Shown here: piece after piece, positions 15,744 to 25,270 of the stretch
Position numbering within the stretch: the stretch's first letter is position 1
How the letters are laid out: the number at the start of each line of letters is the position of its first letter
Assembly (NCBI GenBank): GCA_934307335.1
Contig: CAKRCL010000016.1
Location: forward strand, 1-28,957
Direction: 5' to 3'
DNA length: 28,957 bases
Origin: an uncultured Dorea sp.
Lineage (GTDB): Bacteria; Bacillota; Clostridia; Lachnospirales; Lachnospiraceae
Position numbers and translations under genes: made by a program
Notes under the pieces: generated by a model
Told to the model about the DNA's origin: nothing
What the model saw: only the letters and a program-made list of their open reading frames with translations
The model's database searches: none

Positions 15744-15962
15744 ATGTTAGTAGCAATTGGAGCAGGTATCGCAGTTTTAACAGGTTTAGGAGCAGGTATT
15801 GGTATCGGTCTTGCAACAAGCAAGGCAGTAGATGCTATTGCAAGACAGCCAGAGGCTGAGTCTAAGATCAGTAAGAACCTGATTCTTGGTTGTGCGCTTG
15901 CAGAGGCAACAGCTATTTATGGATTTATCATCGGTCTTCTGATTATCCTGATGCTGAAATAA
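15744..15962 (+). CDS. atpE: ATP synthase Fo subunit c
   Basis: A 72-aa hairpin of two membrane helices around the polar loop ARQPEAES (Arg34-Gln35-Pro36). The ion-binding carboxylate is Glu54 in ALAEATAIYG. The position that holds Gln32 in Na+-binding c subunits (Ilyobacter type, GVGQG) is Ile21 here (GIGIG), and the residue after the Glu is Ala rather than Ser. This argues for proton coupling, although Thr56 and Tyr59 are shared with Na+ types. The ribosome site is AAAAGGAG about 10 nt before the ATG. The 84-nt gap to atpB is A-rich, common before highly translated c subunits. Confidence 0.95.
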   Translation: MLVAIGAGIAVLTGLGAGIGIGLATSKAVDAIARQPEAESKISKNLILGCALAEATAIYGFIIGLLIILMLK

Positions 15963-16010
15963 TAAGCAGAGTATAGAACAGGAGAAAAGAAGAAAGGCAG
16001 GTGGGAAAAG

Positions 16011-16511
16011 GTGATAAAGATAGATTTGAGCCTTCTCTGGACCATAATAAACCTTGTTGTCTTTTATCTGTTGCTGAAGAAGTTCCTGTTTAAACCGGTT
16101 ATGGGAATCATGGAAAAAAGAGAAAAAATGATTTCCGACGGACTGAAAAGTGCAAGTGACAGACAGGAAGAGGCAGAGGCTCTGAAAAAAGAATATGAGT
16201 CAGCTCTTTCCGGTGCAAAAGAGGAATCTATAAAGATTGTTGAAAATGCCCGTGTGGAGGCAAAGAGACAATCTGATGAGATTATGGCAGATACAGACAG
16301 GAGAGCGGACGCTATGATCGAGCGTGCCAGAAAGACGATTGAGACAGAACGTCAGCAGGCGCTTGATGGTGTTCAGACTCAGATTGCCGGACTTGCAATG
16401 CAGGCAGCCAGAAAGATTGTAGATGAAGAGACAAAGAAACAAGGAAATCAGGCGATTTATGATCAGTTTTTGGAAAGCATAGGTGATGCTCATGACGACA
16501 AAGACGAATAA
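16011..16511 (+). CDS. atpF: ATP synthase Fo subunit b
   Basis: A 166-aa stator subunit with one N-terminal membrane helix (about residues 6-27, LLWTIINLVVFYLLLKKFLF), then a long charged helix forming the dimeric peripheral stalk. The start is GTG, with AGGTGG about 8-13 nt upstream. The end overlaps the start of atpH, implying translational coupling. Length is normal for the family. Confidence 0.93.
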   Translation: MIKIDLSLLWTIINLVVFYLLLKKFLFKPVMGIMEKREKMISDGLKSASDRQEEAEALKKEYESALSGAKEESIKIVENARVEAKRQSDEIMADTDRRADAMIERARKTIETERQQALDGVQTQIAGLAMQAARKIVDEETKKQGNQAIYDQFLESIGDAHDDKDE

Positions 16512-17028
16512 GAAAGTAACATTCGCTCAGCCGGCAGCAAAGCGTTATGCAAGAGTGTTATATGAACTTGCGATTCCACAAGCAGATATTGAAAGAACGA
16601 GAAAAATCTTCTGCCAGGTTCCGGAAGTATATGAGATACTTGTAAATCCGGTAGTTACAGCAAAGAATAAATACAGCATCATTGATCAGATATTTCCAAA
16701 GTCTATCTGTAATTTCCTGAAGGTCACATGCGAGAACCAGAGAATGGGCATGATTCAGGAGATTTTCGAAAGCTTTGACAGATATTGTGAGGAACAGAAG
16801 AAAGTCATGACAGCAACACTTGTATGTGTGGAAGAGCCAAGCAAGATGCAGGCTGAGAAGATGAAAGCATTTATCAGAGATAAATATCATAAATCGGAGG
16901 TAAATCTAGAGGTCGAAAAAGACCCGTCACTGCTTGGAGGATTTATCCTGAAAGCGGGCAGTGATGAATATGACTGGAGCATTCGCGGAAGAATGGACCG
17001 GTTAGAACAAAAATTGACCTGGAGGTGA
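16492..17028 (+). CDS. atpH: ATP synthase F1 subunit delta
   Basis: A 178-aa OSCP/delta subunit that ties the peripheral stalk to the top of F1. The N-terminal helical bundle starts FAQPAAKRYARVLYELA, and the C-terminal domain has the family ending DPSLLGGFILKAGSDEYDWSIRGRMDRL. ATG 16492 is chosen over GTG 16483 and ATG 16486 because AGGTG (16481-16485) is then 6 nt upstream. It overlaps atpF by 20 nt. Its stop lies inside the ribosome site of atpA. Confidence 0.92.
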   Translation: MTTKTNKKVTFAQPAAKRYARVLYELAIPQADIERTRKIFCQVPEVYEILVNPVVTAKNKYSIIDQIFPKSICNFLKVTCENQRMGMIQEIFESFDRYCEEQKKVMTATLVCVEEPSKMQAEKMKAFIRDKYHKSEVNLEVEKDPSLLGGFILKAGSDEYDWSIRGRMDRLEQKLTWR

Positions 17029-17034
17029 ACGTAA

Positions 17035-18543
17035 GTGAGTTCAATCAATTCAGATGAAATTATTTCAATTCTGAAAAGTGAAATAGAGAATTTTGATGAG
17101 ATCAGTAAAGACAGCGAAGTCGGAACTGTTGTGACAGTCGGAGACGGAATCGCTACCATTTACGGAATCGATCATGCAATGTACGGCGAGATCGTTACCT
17201 TCGAAAATGGTCTTAAGGGTATGGTACAAGATATCCAGAAAGACGAGATCGGATGTATCTTATTTGGATCAGATACAGGAATCAAAGAAGGAACTAAGGT
17301 TGCCCGTACAAAGAAAAAAGCCGGAATTCCGGTAGGAGATAAATTTATCGGAAGAGTTATCAATGCGCTTGGTGCACCAATCGATGGTGCAGGAGAGATT
17401 GAAGCAGATGATTATCGTCCGATTGAAAATGAAGCACCTGGAATCATTGACAGAAAATCCGTCAGCGTTCCTATGGAGACAGGAATCCTTTCTATCGATT
17501 CTATGTTCCCAATCGGACGTGGACAGAGAGAGTTGATCATCGGTGACAGACAGACTGGTAAGACATCTATTGCAACAGACACAATTTTGAACCAGAAGGG
17601 AAACGGAGTGATCTGTATCTATGTTGCCATCGGTCAGAAAGCGTCCACGATTTCAAAAGTTGTAAATACATTTAAAGCATCCGGAGCTATGGATCACACC
17701 ATCGTATTAGCATCAACCGCAAGCGACTGTGCGCCGCTTCAGTACATTGCTCCTTATGCAGGAACTGCACTCGCAGAATATTTTATGTACAAAGGAAAAG
17801 ATGTTCTGATTGTTTATGATGATCTTTCCAAACATGCAGTTGCATACCGTGCACTGTCACTGTTACTTGGAAGATCTCCTGGACGTGAGGCTTATCCTGG
17901 AGACGTATTCTATCTGCACTCAAGACTTCTGGAGCGTTCCAGCCGTCTGAGTGAGGAAAAAGGCGGCGGATCTATCACGGCTCTCCCAATCATCGAGACA
18001 CAGGCAGGAGATGTATCTGCATATATTCCGACCAATGTTATCTCTATCACAGATGGACAGATTTTCCTGGAGAGCAGCCTGTTCTTCTCAGGAATGCGTC
18101 CGGCGGTCAACGTTGGATTGTCTGTATCCCGTGTAGGTGGAGATGCTCAGACAAAAGCTATGAAGAAAGCAGCAGGAAGTCTTCGTATCGATTTGGCTCA
18201 GTATCGTGAGATGGAAGTCTTCACACAGTTCAGTTCAGATCTTGATGATGCAACAAAGGAACAGCTGGAATATGGAAGCGGACTTATGGAGCTTTTGAAA
18301 CAGCCTCTTGGAAAACCAATGTCATTGTCAGAAAAAGTTATTACTCTTTGTGCGGCAAGACATAAGGTTATGCTTGGACTTCCAACTACAAAAGTCAAAG
18401 AATTCCAGATGAATATGCTGAACTACTTTGCAACTGCACATCCGGAAATTGCAAGAGAGATTGAAGAGACGAAAAATCTGTCAGATGATCTGGCACAGAA
18501 GATTGTGGAGATTGCAGAGGAATATAAAAAGAGCAGGTGTTAA
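17035..18543 (+). CDS. atpA: ATP synthase F1 subunit alpha
   Basis: A 502-aa non-catalytic nucleotide-binding subunit. The Walker A is GDRQTGKT (170-177), and [20 protein letters not shown] matches the conserved alpha stretch carrying the arginine finger. N-terminal beta barrel, central nucleotide domain and C-terminal helical domain are all present at normal length. The start is GTG with GGAGGTGA (17021-17028) 6 nt upstream. That site overlaps the atpH stop, and atpG follows 3 nt after the atpA stop. Confidence 0.97.
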   Translation: MSSINSDEIISILKSEIENFDEISKDSEVGTVVTVGDGIATIYGIDHAMYGEIVTFENGLKGMVQDIQKDEIGCILFGSDTGIKEGTKVARTKKKAGIPVGDKFIGRVINALGAPIDGAGEIEADDYRPIENEAPGIIDRKSVSVPMETGILSIDSMFPIGRGQRELIIGDRQTGKTSIATDTILNQKGNGVICIYVAIGQKASTISKVVNTFKASGAMDHTIVLASTASDCAPLQYIAPYAGTALAEYFMYKGKDVLIVYDDLSKHAVAYRALSLLLGRSPGREAYPGDVFYLHSRLLERSSRLSEEKGGGSITALPIIETQAGDVSAYIPTNVISITDGQIFLESSLFFSGMRPAVNVGLSVSRVGGDAQTKAMKKAAGSLRIDLAQYREMEVFTQFSSDLDDATKEQLEYGSGLMELLKQPLGKPMSLSEKVITLCAARHKVMLGLPTTKVKEFQMNMLNYFATAHPEIAREIEETKNLSDDLAQKIVEIAEEYKKSRC

Positions 18544-18546
18544 TGT

Positions 18547-20849
<2,303 letters not shown>

Positions 20850-20863
20850 GAGGTGCGTAAACT

Positions 20864-21283
20864 ATGAAAACATTTTGGTTGAAAGTCATAGCCAGTGACC
20901 GCGTGGCATATAACGGACGATGCCAGAAGGTGATTGTACCTGCAGCCGACGGCGGTCAGATGGGAATTCTGGCAGATCACGAGAACATGGTCATAGCAAT
21001 CGAAGTCGGTGAAGCGAAGATGCAGCTGGAAGACGGAACGTGGGAGACACTTGCTGTTGGAACCGGATTCCTTGAGGTTGTCAACAACCGTGTTACTATG
21101 CTGGTACAGACCGCTGAAAAACCGGAAGAAATTGATGCCAGAAGAGCAGAAGAAAGACGTGAAGTCATGGAAGAAAAACTTCGTCAGAAGCAGAGCATCC
21201 AGGAGTACTATCATACGAAAGCATCCCTGGCAAGAGCCATGAACCGGTTGAAGGTGTCGAGGGAGAAGAATACGAGGATATAA
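20864..21283 (+). CDS. atpC: ATP synthase F1 subunit epsilon
   Basis: A 139-aa subunit of the central stalk that regulates ATPase activity. The N-terminal beta sandwich carries GQMGILADHENMVIAI, matching the family GxxGxLxxHxP pattern but with Glu-Asn where many have Ala-Pro, and the rest is a two-helix C-terminal domain (EERREVMEEKLRQKQ). Last gene of the operon. A large structured element begins directly at its stop codon and probably ends transcription. Confidence 0.93.
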   Translation: MKTFWLKVIASDRVAYNGRCQKVIVPAADGGQMGILADHENMVIAIEVGEAKMQLEDGTWETLAVGTGFLEVVNNRVTMLVQTAEKPEEIDARRAEERREVMEEKLRQKQSIQEYYHTKASLARAMNRLKVSREKNTRI

Positions 21284-21452
21284 TGATGCCAGGGTCAAAA
21301 GTCAATAAGCATGTTGTGCTTGCACATAAATGCTTATATGACTTAGTGACCCGCCCCAATATGAGAATAAAAGTGGGGCGCAAGCCACACGATATTCGAA
21401 TATTGGGTAGGATTGTGGGAGTGCAAAGCACGGAGCAATCCGTGGGCATCAT
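21283..21452. repeat. Multi-arm inverted-repeat element after atpC
   Basis: The outer inverted repeat is ATGATGCC (21283-21290) with GGCATCAT (21445-21452). It encloses three arms. Arm A (21292-21352): GGGTCA with TGACCC, AGTCA with TGACT, ATAAGCAT with ATGCTTAT. Arm B (21355-21407): CCCAATAT with ATATTGGG, containing a GGC-GCAA-GCC tetraloop hairpin. Arm C (21411-21440): GATTG with CAATC and GTGC-AAA-GCAC. The GCCCC/GGGGC pairing at 21353-21379 competes with arm B. It contains no supported ORF. It may be a terminator, a structured RNA or a MITE-like element. Confidence 0.65.
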
Positions 21453-21465
21453 GTAGATACAATAA

Positions 21466-21655
21466 AAAGAAGTACAGTTCATTGCTTTCAGATGTGATGA
21501 ATTTCGCAGATTTTGCTGCGCTATCTATTAAAATCTGTACGTGCAAACTCGCCTGAGGAACGGCTCAGACAGTGCACCTCCAGATTTAATGATGCTCGCG
21601 AAATACTGGAAATTGCATCAATCATCTGAGAAGCAGTGAACTGTACTTTTTCTAT
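21466..21655. repeat. Long rod-like hairpin element, copy 2 (after the atp operon)
   Basis: 21471-21494 pairs with 21623-21647 (AGTACAGTTCA with TGAACTGTACT, then TGCTT and CAGATG). Inside, TGATG pairs with CATCA, ATTTCGC with GCGAAAT, AAATCTG with CAGATTT, and GTGCA with TGCAC. The tip (21542-21576) has the same 35-nt length, and the same first 10 and last 13 nt, as the tip after glgB. The right arm runs into CTTTTTCT, so the hairpin can terminate transcription of the atp operon. Confidence 0.75.
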
Positions 21656-21660
21656 ATGTG

Positions 21661-21892
21661 GAAGTTATATCGTATCGAGAGGCGAGGGAGGGTGAGTCTG
21701 GCAGAGCGGATTGCCAACGGTAGCTGTATTTTTATGTAAGCGGAAGTAATATTTGAAAGAAAAGTGCGGCGTATGTAAATTATTGAAAGTTTCACGTATA
21801 TTAAATATAGTTTTATTTATTACTGGAATATATTTAAAGTATATGTTACTATTTCTATAGGGAATTAAAATACATACTTCTTTTGGATATAA
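21661..21892. other. A+T-rich stretch with no supported gene
   Basis: I see no convincing coding region. A promoter-like pair, TTGAAA (21783-21788), 17-bp spacer, TATAGT (21806-21811), points toward the gene remnant that follows. In such A+T-rich sequence it may be chance. Confidence 0.4.
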
Positions 21893-22015
21893 TTTATTTG
21901 TCAATCGGGTCAGTGGAGACAACAACAAGCTGTTGAGGCAAAGAAAAAGCTGTATCAGAGAATGGAGCAACATCTGGATGAAAAAGTGCCGGAAGTAAAA
22001 GGTAAGAGCCGATAG
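21893..22015 (+). pseudogene. 3' remnant of an unidentified gene
   Basis: An open frame of 40 codons with coding-like composition, including QQQAVEAKKKLYQRMEQHLD and ending KVPEVKGKSR before TAG at 22013-22015. It has no start codon or ribosome site at its left end, and an in-frame stop lies just upstream at 21890. A strong terminator begins 8 nt after its stop. This is what a gene end left by a deletion or insertion would look like. The family is not recognisable. Confidence 0.5.
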
Positions 22016-22022
22016 AGTTTGA

Positions 22023-22055
22023 GGGGTATCACTTGAGGGTGGTATCCCTTTTTTT
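22023..22055 (+). terminator. Rho-independent terminator after the gene remnant
   Basis: Ten pairs: GGGGTATCAC (22023-22032) with GTGGTATCCC (22039-22048), including two G-U pairs, loop TTGAGG, then seven T. It supports the view that a real gene once ended at 22015. Confidence 0.85.
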
Positions 22056-22075
22056 AGTATTTTATTACATAAAAA

Positions 22076-22162
22076 TGTGCAAATGCACAAAAAATAGTAA
22101 TGGCTATTGGAGTGAAAAAGATTTAGTGGTAAAATAACATTACTAAAATTCGTGCAATGCAC
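22076..22162. promoter_or_regulatory. Promoter of the DUF4143 ATPase flanked by two palindromes
   Basis: TGTGCAAATGCACA (22076-22089) and GTGCAATGCAC (22152-22162) are near-identical palindromes, each followed by AAAAA. Between them is a promoter: TTGGAG (22107-22112), 17-bp spacer, TAAAAT (22130-22135) with TG upstream (extended -10). One palindrome lies upstream of the -35 and the other around +10, a layout suited to a dimeric repressor acting at two operators. Confidence 0.55.
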
Positions 22163-22181
22163 AAAAATAAGGAGTGATACT

Positions 22182-23435
22182 ATGGAAATTAAGAGAGATT
22201 CCTACCTTGAACAGTTAAAGATAAGAAAAGATAATGGTATGATAAAGATTATCACGGGAATTAGGAGATGCGGCAAATCATTCCTGTTATTTGTGCTGTT
22301 TAAGAAATATTTATTAGAGAGTGGTGTAGATAATGACCACATTATTGAGATTGCTTTAGACGGTATTGAAAATGAGGAACTGAGAGAACCAAAGAAGTGT
22401 TATCAATATATCAAGGATGCAATGAAAGACGAGCAGAAATATTATTTGTTTTTGGATGAAGTACAGTTTATGCCTCGATTTGAGGAAGTGCTGAACAGCT
22501 TGCTTCGTATCAGTAATATTGATGTATATGTGACTGGAAGCAATTCTAAATTTTTATCAAGTGATATAGTAACAGAATTTAGAGGCAGAGGAGATGAGAT
22601 AAGAATTTATCCCTTATCATTTGCAGAGTTCTATGCAGCTTTCGATGGGGATTATGATGATGCTTGGGAAGAGTATATGATATATGGTGGATTGCCACAG
22701 GTGGCACAGTTTTCTGTAGAACGTCAAAAAGCTGAGTATCTGAAAAATATTTTCACCAATGTTTACATCAAAGATGTAGTAGAGCGAAACAGGATTCAAA
22801 ATGTTGATGAAATAGGTACATTGGTAGATATTCTCGCTTCTGCAATAGGAGCCCAGACCAATCCAACCAAAATATCAAATACCTTTAAAAGTGAACGGAG
22901 TATCAATTACAGCAATAAGACTATATCCAACCATATAAATTATCTTGCAGAAGCATTTTTGATTTCTAAAGCGGAGCGGTATGATATTAAAGGTAGGAAA
23001 TATGTGGGGGCAAATCTGAAATACTATTTTTCAGATATAGGACTTAGAAATGCCAGACTGAATTTCAGACAGCAGGAGCCTACTTACATTATGGAGAATA
23101 TCGTGTATAACGAGTTGCTTATCAGAGGTTATAATGTGGATGTTGGTATAGTTGATGTTTTTGCAAAGAATGGTGAAGGAAAGAGAATTCATAAGCAGTT
23201 AGAGGTTGATTTCGTAGTAAACCAGGGCAGTCAGAGATACTATATTCAAGTAGCGTATGATATGACTTCTGAGGAAAAACAGACACAGGAACTTAATTCA
23301 TTTAGAAATATCCCGGATTCATTTAAGAAGGTCGTGATAGTAAACGGAACTAAAAAGCCGTGGAGGAATGATGAAGGCTTTGTAATTATGGGAATGAAGT
23401 ATTTTCTGTTAAATGTGGATAGTTTAGAGTTTTAG
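22182..23435 (+). CDS. AAA ATPase with DUF4143 domain
   Basis: A 417-aa protein of the AAA_14 (PF13173) plus DUF4143 (PF13635) type, common in Bacteroidota and Firmicutes genomes. The Walker A is GIRRCGKS (26-33), and the Walker B is YLFLDEVQ with Asp91-Glu92. The C-terminal half contains YNELLIRGYNVDVG, then EVDFVV (Glu341 on) and YYIQVAY. This resembles a PD-(D/E)xK nuclease-like fold in which the catalytic ExK is replaced by QxA, so nuclease activity is doubtful. The function of the family is not settled. ATG 22182 has AAGGAG 8 nt upstream; an in-frame GTG at 22152 lies inside a palindrome and has no ribosome site. The gene looks more A+T-rich than the atp operon and sits between gene remnants, which suggests acquisition. 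Confidence 0.88.
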   Translation: MEIKRDSYLEQLKIRKDNGMIKIITGIRRCGKSFLLFVLFKKYLLESGVDNDHIIEIALDGIENEELREPKKCYQYIKDAMKDEQKYYLFLDEVQFMPRFEEVLNSLLRISNIDVYVTGSNSKFLSSDIVTEFRGRGDEIRIYPLSFAEFYAAFDGDYDDAWEEYMIYGGLPQVAQFSVERQKAEYLKNIFTNVYIKDVVERNRIQNVDEIGTLVDILASAIGAQTNPTKISNTFKSERSINYSNKTISNHINYLAEAFLISKAERYDIKGRKYVGANLKYYFSDIGLRNARLNFRQQEPTYIMENIVYNELLIRGYNVDVGIVDVFAKNGEGKRIHKQLEVDFVVNQGSQRYYIQVAYDMTSEEKQTQELNSFRNIPDSFKKVVIVNGTKKPWRNDEGFVIMGMKYFLLNVDSLEF

Positions 23436-23497
23436 TATGGAAGCAGATAATATATTCCAATATAGAAAGTATGGATATAAAGTTAGGAGGTAAAGAA

Positions 23498-23929
23498 ATG
23501 GCAACGGTTGTGTATTCTAATGAAGAAGATGGTATGTGTTCCTTTGTGATAGATGGAGAAGAATATATTGAAGATGGAGAAAGGGCAATTATCCCCAAAG
23601 CGGTATTAAAACAGATTAAGGTTGATGATATTCCAGATAACTTTGAAATTGAAGTATGTGAGTCAAAAGATTCTTCAGTAATAATGGTATCTGTGCCTAT
23701 GTCTTTTGTAAAAGTTGGTAAAAATGAGTTTCAAGTTATTTATGATGAACTTATTACCAGAAAATATTGGGATGGACCAATAGGACTTGGACTGATGATG
23801 AAAGCTGACCACTGTGCAATTATGAAAAAATTAAAACTCTCAGAGGTAATTATAACTTCTGAGAGTTTTAATTTGTGTAATAGCTTTCTAAGTGGAAACA
23901 TAAATGTAAAAAGTGCGGAAACATGGTAA
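23498..23929 (+). CDS. Small protein of unknown function (island gene)
   Basis: A 143-aa acidic protein, start ATG 23498 with TAGGAGGT 6 nt upstream. It begins MATVVYSNEEDGMCSFVIDG, and its middle reads VDDIPDNFEIEVCESKDSS. No membrane segment or signal peptide is visible, and I do not recognise the family. Its last 35 codons are suspicious: a perfect 16-bp terminator-like stem lies inside the frame (23829-23873), and the final codons run into 33-bp tandem repeats. The natural C-terminus may have been lost and replaced by readthrough into non-coding sequence. It follows the DUF4143 gene by about 60 nt and may share its transcript. Confidence 0.65.
   Translation: MATVVYSNEEDGMCSFVIDGEEYIEDGERAIIPKAVLKQIKVDDIPDNFEIEVCESKDSSVIMVSVPMSFVKVGKNEFQVIYDELITRKYWDGPIGLGLMMKADHCAIMKKLKLSEVIITSESFNLCNSFLSGNINVKSAETW
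23829..23873. terminator. Bidirectional terminator-like 16-bp hairpin
   Basis: AATTAAAACTCTCAGA (23829-23844) pairs perfectly with TCTGAGAGTTTTAATT (23858-23873), 13-nt loop, with A/T runs on both sides. It lies inside the 3' end of the preceding open frame. Confidence 0.65.
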
Positions 23930-23990
23930 AATAGTCATATAAAAAATGCGGAAACGTGGTAAAACTGCAAAATAAAAAATGCGGAAATGT
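23908..23990 (+). repeat. 33-bp tandem repeats
   Basis: Three units start at 23908, 23941 and 23974, exactly 33 bp apart. Each contains AAAAARTGCGGAAA followed by a variable A+T-rich part; the first two share a further CRTGGTAAAA. The third is cut short where a DUF2007-like coding remnant begins. With only 9 variable nt between conserved parts, they are not a CRISPR array. Confidence 0.75.
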
Positions 23991-24133
23991 CAAAAGAGAG
24001 CGGAATCGCTGCATTTTCTCAGGAATCGGGAGACGGAGTTTCCGTGTATAGTACGGCGGGATTTGGACTTTACGGTGTCGATGTCTTTGTAGAAGCAAAG
24101 AATGAGGAGCAGGTCAGGGAGCTTATAGCCCCT
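23978..24133 (+). pseudogene. C-terminal remnant of a DUF2007-like protein
   Basis: The frame reads AEMSKESGIAAFSQES and later GLYGVDVFVEAKNEEQVREL, which fits the C-terminal half of DUF2007 (putative signal transducing) proteins, where AExIKxLLES-GIPAF is followed by a GVDVxVPxxD strand and helix. The N-terminal half, with its usual zinc-binding cysteines, is missing. The left end merges with the third 33-bp repeat, and the frame runs on into the antisense of the next gene until a stop at 24208. No convincing ribosome site precedes the ATG at 23987. This looks like the right edge of an insertion or deletion. Confidence 0.5.
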
Positions 24134-24833
24134 GAAATTCTATTACAGTTTCCACTGCCAGTACAACGACTCCAATTGCACATACAATATATACAATTCC
24201 GACTATAATAGAGCTTTTCTTTGCACGTCCCCATTTTACGGTTGCGAGGTACATAGCGCTTAAGACATCTGTCAGGAAAAAGAACTGCAGGATGCCGTGC
24301 AGAATAGCGGTTCCGAGGCTGATCTTTCCAGTTTTATAAGTCATGCGGATTACCTGCAGGGCGTAAAAAGAGCCCGGAAGGATTAAGAGCCAGAAAGCGA
24401 TAACAGTGAAAAATACCATGACACTCATGATTAGGAGCATGACAGGGATAATCAGGCCTCCGGTCATAAAAGTCAGTACGGTACCGGCAAAAAAGTATAA
24501 GATGAACAGTGTGATAAAGCTGAACAGAAAAAATACGACAAGCCCGTATTTATGTATAAGCATGCGGTTTAAAAGAGCAGTGGAATCCCCTTCTTCATAG
24601 GAAGAAAAGGATTTCCAGATATTTAGGATTCCAAGAATATAAAGTGCCAGAATATAAATAATAGTAGGCAGGTTTGACAGGAAAAATCCCCGCAGAGTAA
24701 CGAGGGTGGAAGCATTGTATGGAATCGCATCGAGTACATGGTTCTGGAATATAAGATTCGGAAGAGCAAGTACCGGAATCAAGGATAGTATGATTACATA
24801 TGCAATTGCCAGTTTGTCAGCGGATTTTTTCAT
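24123..24833 (-). CDS. Multi-pass membrane protein of unknown function
   Basis: A 236-aa hydrophobic protein with about six predicted membrane segments, for example LAIAYVIILSLIPVLALPNL near the N-terminus, YGLVVFFLFSFITLFILYFF in the middle and IIVGIVYIVCAIGVVVLAVE near the end. A polar loop carries SSYEEGDSTALLNRML. ATG 24833 is chosen because AAAGGAGCC lies 7 nt upstream. The further-upstream in-frame start has no such site. I do not recognise the family. It is convergent with, and overlaps, the DUF2007-like remnant; DUF2007 proteins are sometimes found beside membrane proteins, but a link here is only a guess. Confidence 0.75.
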   Translation of the reverse strand: MKKSADKLAIAYVIILSLIPVLALPNLIFQNHVLDAIPYNASTLVTLRGFFLSNLPTIIYILALYILGILNIWKSFSSYEEGDSTALLNRMLIHKYGLVVFFLFSFITLFILYFFAGTVLTFMTGGLIIPVMLLIMSVMVFFTVIAFWLLILPGSFYALQVIRMTYKTGKISLGTAILHGILQFFFLTDVLSAMYLATVKWGRAKKSSIIVGIVYIVCAIGVVVLAVETVIEFQGL

Positions 24834-24925
24834 GTGTATCGGCTCCTTTCGGGAGATTAAAAATATTTTCAAATTTAATTATAACCTTTTAATATTATAA
24901 AGACAAGTTTGTGGATGGGTTGAAT

Positions 24926-24946
24926 AACTATACAAAAAATATAGTT
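24926..24946. promoter_or_regulatory. Inverted repeat upstream of the pheST promoter
   Basis: AACTATA (24926-24932) and TATAGTT (24940-24946), loop CAAAAAA, lie 12 bp before the -35 element. It could be a regulator site or a weak hairpin. Confidence 0.3.
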
Positions 24947-24957
24947 GAATCACGCCG

Positions 24958-24986
24958 TTGACAAAAGCATGCATTTATGCAATAAT
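24958..24986 (+). promoter_or_regulatory. pheST promoter
   Basis: Perfect TTGACA at 24958-24963, a 17-bp spacer, AATAAT at 24981-24986 preceded by TGC (extended -10). The transcript would start near 24993, just before the T-box leader. Confidence 0.75.
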
Positions 24987-24992
24987 ATTTTT

Positions 24993-25264
24993 GATTATAG
25001 GCAATGAACATATGTAAGTACAGAAGATGTAGTGAAGCAGAGATGAAGTGTCACCGGCTGAGAGCACTTCACGCGAACCTTTTGGAAATTTCAGTATGGG
25101 AGTCTTTCGATGAAAAGCATTTGCCAGTGGCAGTGCGTTAAGTCGGATGTTCGTGTAGCAGATCGAATACACATAAAAGAGTGCAGAGTGATAAGAACTC
25201 TGAAATAGGGTGGTACCGCGAGTAACATCGTCCCTTGTTAATCACAAGTGGCGGTGCTTTTTTT
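24993..25264 (+). promoter_or_regulatory. T-box leader (tRNA-Phe sensing) of pheST
   Basis: The T-box sequence AGGGTGGTACCGCG is at 25207-25220. Stem I features are visible: AGTACAGAAG, a CAGAGA bulge, and TGAAGTG (25046 region) pairing with CACTTCA around a loop carrying ACCGGCTGAGAG. Stem III is CAGAGT (25184-25189) with ACTCTG (25197-25202). The likely specifier codon is TTC (25090-25092, Phe), which agrees with the downstream genes, though I placed it by position rather than by a full fold. Uncharged tRNA-Phe would stabilise the antiterminator. The terminator uses ACCGC with GCGGT and CTTGT with ACAAG, followed by seven T (25258-25264). Confidence 0.92.
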
Positions 25265-25270
25265 GTTTAC

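Noticed and set aside
15744..15962. Na+-translocating c subunit
   Set aside because: The key Gln of the Na+ site is Ile21 and Ser after the carboxylate is Ala; only the Thr/Tyr part of the motif remains.
21665..22162. 165-aa open frame on the minus strand
   Set aside because: It crosses a strong plus-strand terminator, the gene remnant and a promoter, has no ribosome site, and its Phe/Leu/Tyr/His-rich composition is what antisense A+T-rich DNA gives.
23908..23990. CRISPR array
   Set aside because: Only three units, about 9 variable nt between conserved parts, no leader and no cas genes.
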